Source: Microbacterium arborescens (GTDB lineage: Bacteria; Actinomycetota; Actinomycetes; Actinomycetales; Microbacteriaceae). Taken from it: a stretch of DNA of 64,000 nt. The translations under genes and the position numbers were made by a program. This document shows, piece by piece, positions 62,934-64,000 of the stretch. Location: NCBI GenBank assembly GCA_003339645.1, contig QNUV01000021.1:1178001-1242000 (forward strand). The letters are read 5' to 3'. The stretch's first letter is position 1; each line of letters starts with the position of its first letter. Under the pieces are notes generated by a model that did not search any database, was not told the DNA's origin, and saw nothing but the letters and a program-made list of their open reading frames with translations.

Positions 62934-63407
62934 ATGCCGGAAGCTGCGACCGAACTCATCGCCGACGCCCGTCGTCGGCTGATCGGTGTTCCCCGGGAAC
63001 GACTCGGGGTCCGCAGCGAGGGGCGGCGTCTGCTCGGCTTGGGCCGCGCCGCCCGCATCCTGCCGGTCGGGGATGCGTGGCATCTCGGGGTCCTGCTCAT
63101 CGCCGATGATGAGGTGTTCGCGACAGGGGAGCTGCTGCGAGCCCGAGCCGAGGCGATCCGCGGCTACACCGCCGAGGCGCAGCGGGCTCGGTCCGAGCGT
63201 GCGGCAGCGGCGTTCCGCGGTGGTTTCGCCGAAGGCGAGCCGGTGCACCTGGACTGGTCCCCGATCGATCTCGACGTCGTCGATGCCGGCGGGGCTTCGG
63301 GGCCGCTCGCGCGCAGCCACGACGGGGTCGTCACCGTTGCGTTCGCGGCGGGAGCCCGCATGCCGCTGGCCTCGTACCTCGACGACCGGATCGCGCTGCT
63401 GCCCTGA
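62934..63407 (+). CDS. Conserved protein of unknown function
   Basis: 157 aa, with a core GRAARILPVGDAWHLGVLLIADDEVFATGELLRAR and a beta-rich end DGVVTVAFAAGARMPLASYLDDR. No family assigned. TAGCAT (overlapping the previous stop) lies 6 nt before the ATG. Confidence 0.75.
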   Translation: MPEAATELIADARRRLIGVPRERLGVRSEGRRLLGLGRAARILPVGDAWHLGVLLIADDEVFATGELLRARAEAIRGYTAEAQRARSERAAAAFRGGFAEGEPVHLDWSPIDLDVVDAGGASGPLARSHDGVVTVAFAAGARMPLASYLDDRIALLP

Positions 63408-63443
63408 CGCGGTCGCGGCCGGGCAGCAGCGCGGTGACGGGCC

Positions 63444-64000
63444 TCAGTCGTCCGACGAGCCTCCCGTCGCGCGCAGGCGCTGCGCTTCGGCGCGCTCCTC
63501 GGACTCCTGCTTCCGAGTCTTCTCGATGCGGGTGGTGTCGCGAGGCGGCAGCTGGATGGTCTCCTCGGCGGGCATCCCCGCCTGCAGCTCGCGTCCGCGC
63601 TCGAGCTCGGCGTCGAACTCCGCGCCGAACAGGAGGGCGAGGTTCGTGATCCACAGCCACAGCAGGAACACGATCACGCCGGCGAACGATCCGTAGGTGC
63701 GCTCGTAGTTCGAGAAGTTCGCGACGTAGATGCCGAAGCCCGCGGTCGCGATGGCGAGCACGACGATCGCGATGACGGCGCCCGTACTGATCCAGCGGAA
63801 CTTCGGCTGCTTCGCGTTGGGGCCGAAGTAGTAGAGCACGGCGACGAGCAGTACGACGATGAACGCGAGCACGGGCCACTTGGCGATCTGCCAGATGAGC
63901 ACCGCGGTGCTGCCGAGTCCGATCGCGTCGCCGATCGCTTCGGCCGCTGGCCCGGAGACGACGAGGAGGACGAGCGCGACGACGACGAGCGCGACCGCCA
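63444..64000 (-). CDS. YihY/BrkB-family membrane protein, C-terminal part
   Basis: The reading frame runs off the right edge; only the C-terminal ~185 codons are seen. Segments AIGDAIGLGSTAVLIWQIAKWPVLAFIVVLLVAVLYYFGPN and GSFAGVIVFLLWLWITNLALLFGAEFDAELER are characteristic of the family. The cytoplasmic tail is long and charged (PRDTTRIEKTRKQESEERAEAQR). The family is sometimes called RNase BN by error; its role is unknown. Confidence 0.9.
   Translation of the reverse strand, partial: AVALVVVALVLLVVSGPAAEAIGDAIGLGSTAVLIWQIAKWPVLAFIVVLLVAVLYYFGPNAKQPKFRWISTGAVIAIVVLAIATAGFGIYVANFSNYERTYGSFAGVIVFLLWLWITNLALLFGAEFDAELERGRELQAGMPAEETIQLPPRDTTRIEKTRKQESEERAEAQRLRATGGSSDD

Overview
The window is high-GC chromosomal DNA from an actinobacterium, most likely a Microbacteriaceae member close to Microbacterium. 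That rests on the strong G/C third-position bias, GTG starts, frequent 'ggatgcc/gcatcc' codon pairs, and gene content typical of that family (DUF7882, DUF6804, DUF3072 and septum-formation proteins, actinobacterial-type XylA/XylB, maltokinase). The placement is inferred from gene content and style, not from an rRNA gene; none is present. About 60 protein genes, one tRNA-Ser(CGA), one probable 6C-type RNA and one probable riboswitch are seen. Most genes are ordinary housekeeping, transport and regulation genes in short operons with overlapping start/stop codons.

Layout. 0-3 kb: tail of a MupG-family protein, a phosphotransferase, a LacI regulator and a PhnB-like protein, separated by four copies of a 66-bp palindromic repeat. 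3-10 kb: TetR, an alanine/glycine:cation symporter, a CAT/PdxH/GNAT operon, ArsC, a septum-formation lipoprotein, a DeoR regulator and an SDR. 10-15.5 kb: a SipW-type surface-protein locus (two camelysin/TasA-like proteins, a Ser-His signal peptidase and a large LuxR regulator). 16-20.3 kb: a DUF2975/XRE operon and clpC. 20.4-27.5 kb: acetyltransferases, PuuD, a transglutaminase/ATP-grasp-alpha-E operon and a 6C-like RNA. 27.5-33.8 kb: a G-rich tract and 84-bp tandem repeats, radA, ldh, an SDR with its MmyB-type regulator, an MFS exporter and tRNA-Ser. 33.8-40 kb: a more accessory stretch with an Ig-like secreted protein, an anchor-only paralogue of the SipW-locus protein, a second SDR/MmyB pair, a nisin-resistance-type S41 protease and a coding-like fragment. 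40-44 kb: TreS-like GH13 enzyme facing maltokinase. 44-52 kb: divergent MFS exporter/TetR, a GntR-controlled four-carbon acid-sugar kinase/dehydrogenase pair, and a BLUF photoreceptor operon. 51-55 kb: xylR, xylA, xylB. 55-64 kb: epimerase, YaeQ, CNNM transporter, NhaA behind a candidate riboswitch, MarR, two DUF7882 proteins, small proteins and the end of a YihY protein.

Three threads stand out. First, the SipW-dependent surface locus at 13-15 kb appears linked to a second surface locus at 34-36 kb: they share a C-terminal membrane anchor and a tandem GGCACTCA box spaced by exactly 21 bp. Second, several families of intergenic palindromic repeats (66 bp, 85 bp, a single 74-bp element, and an 84-bp tandem array) sit mostly at gene ends. 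Third, more than twenty genes have a TANNNT-like -10 box about 6 nt before the start codon, the signature of leaderless transcription; this also reveals a 31-codon leader gene coupled to the CNNM gene.
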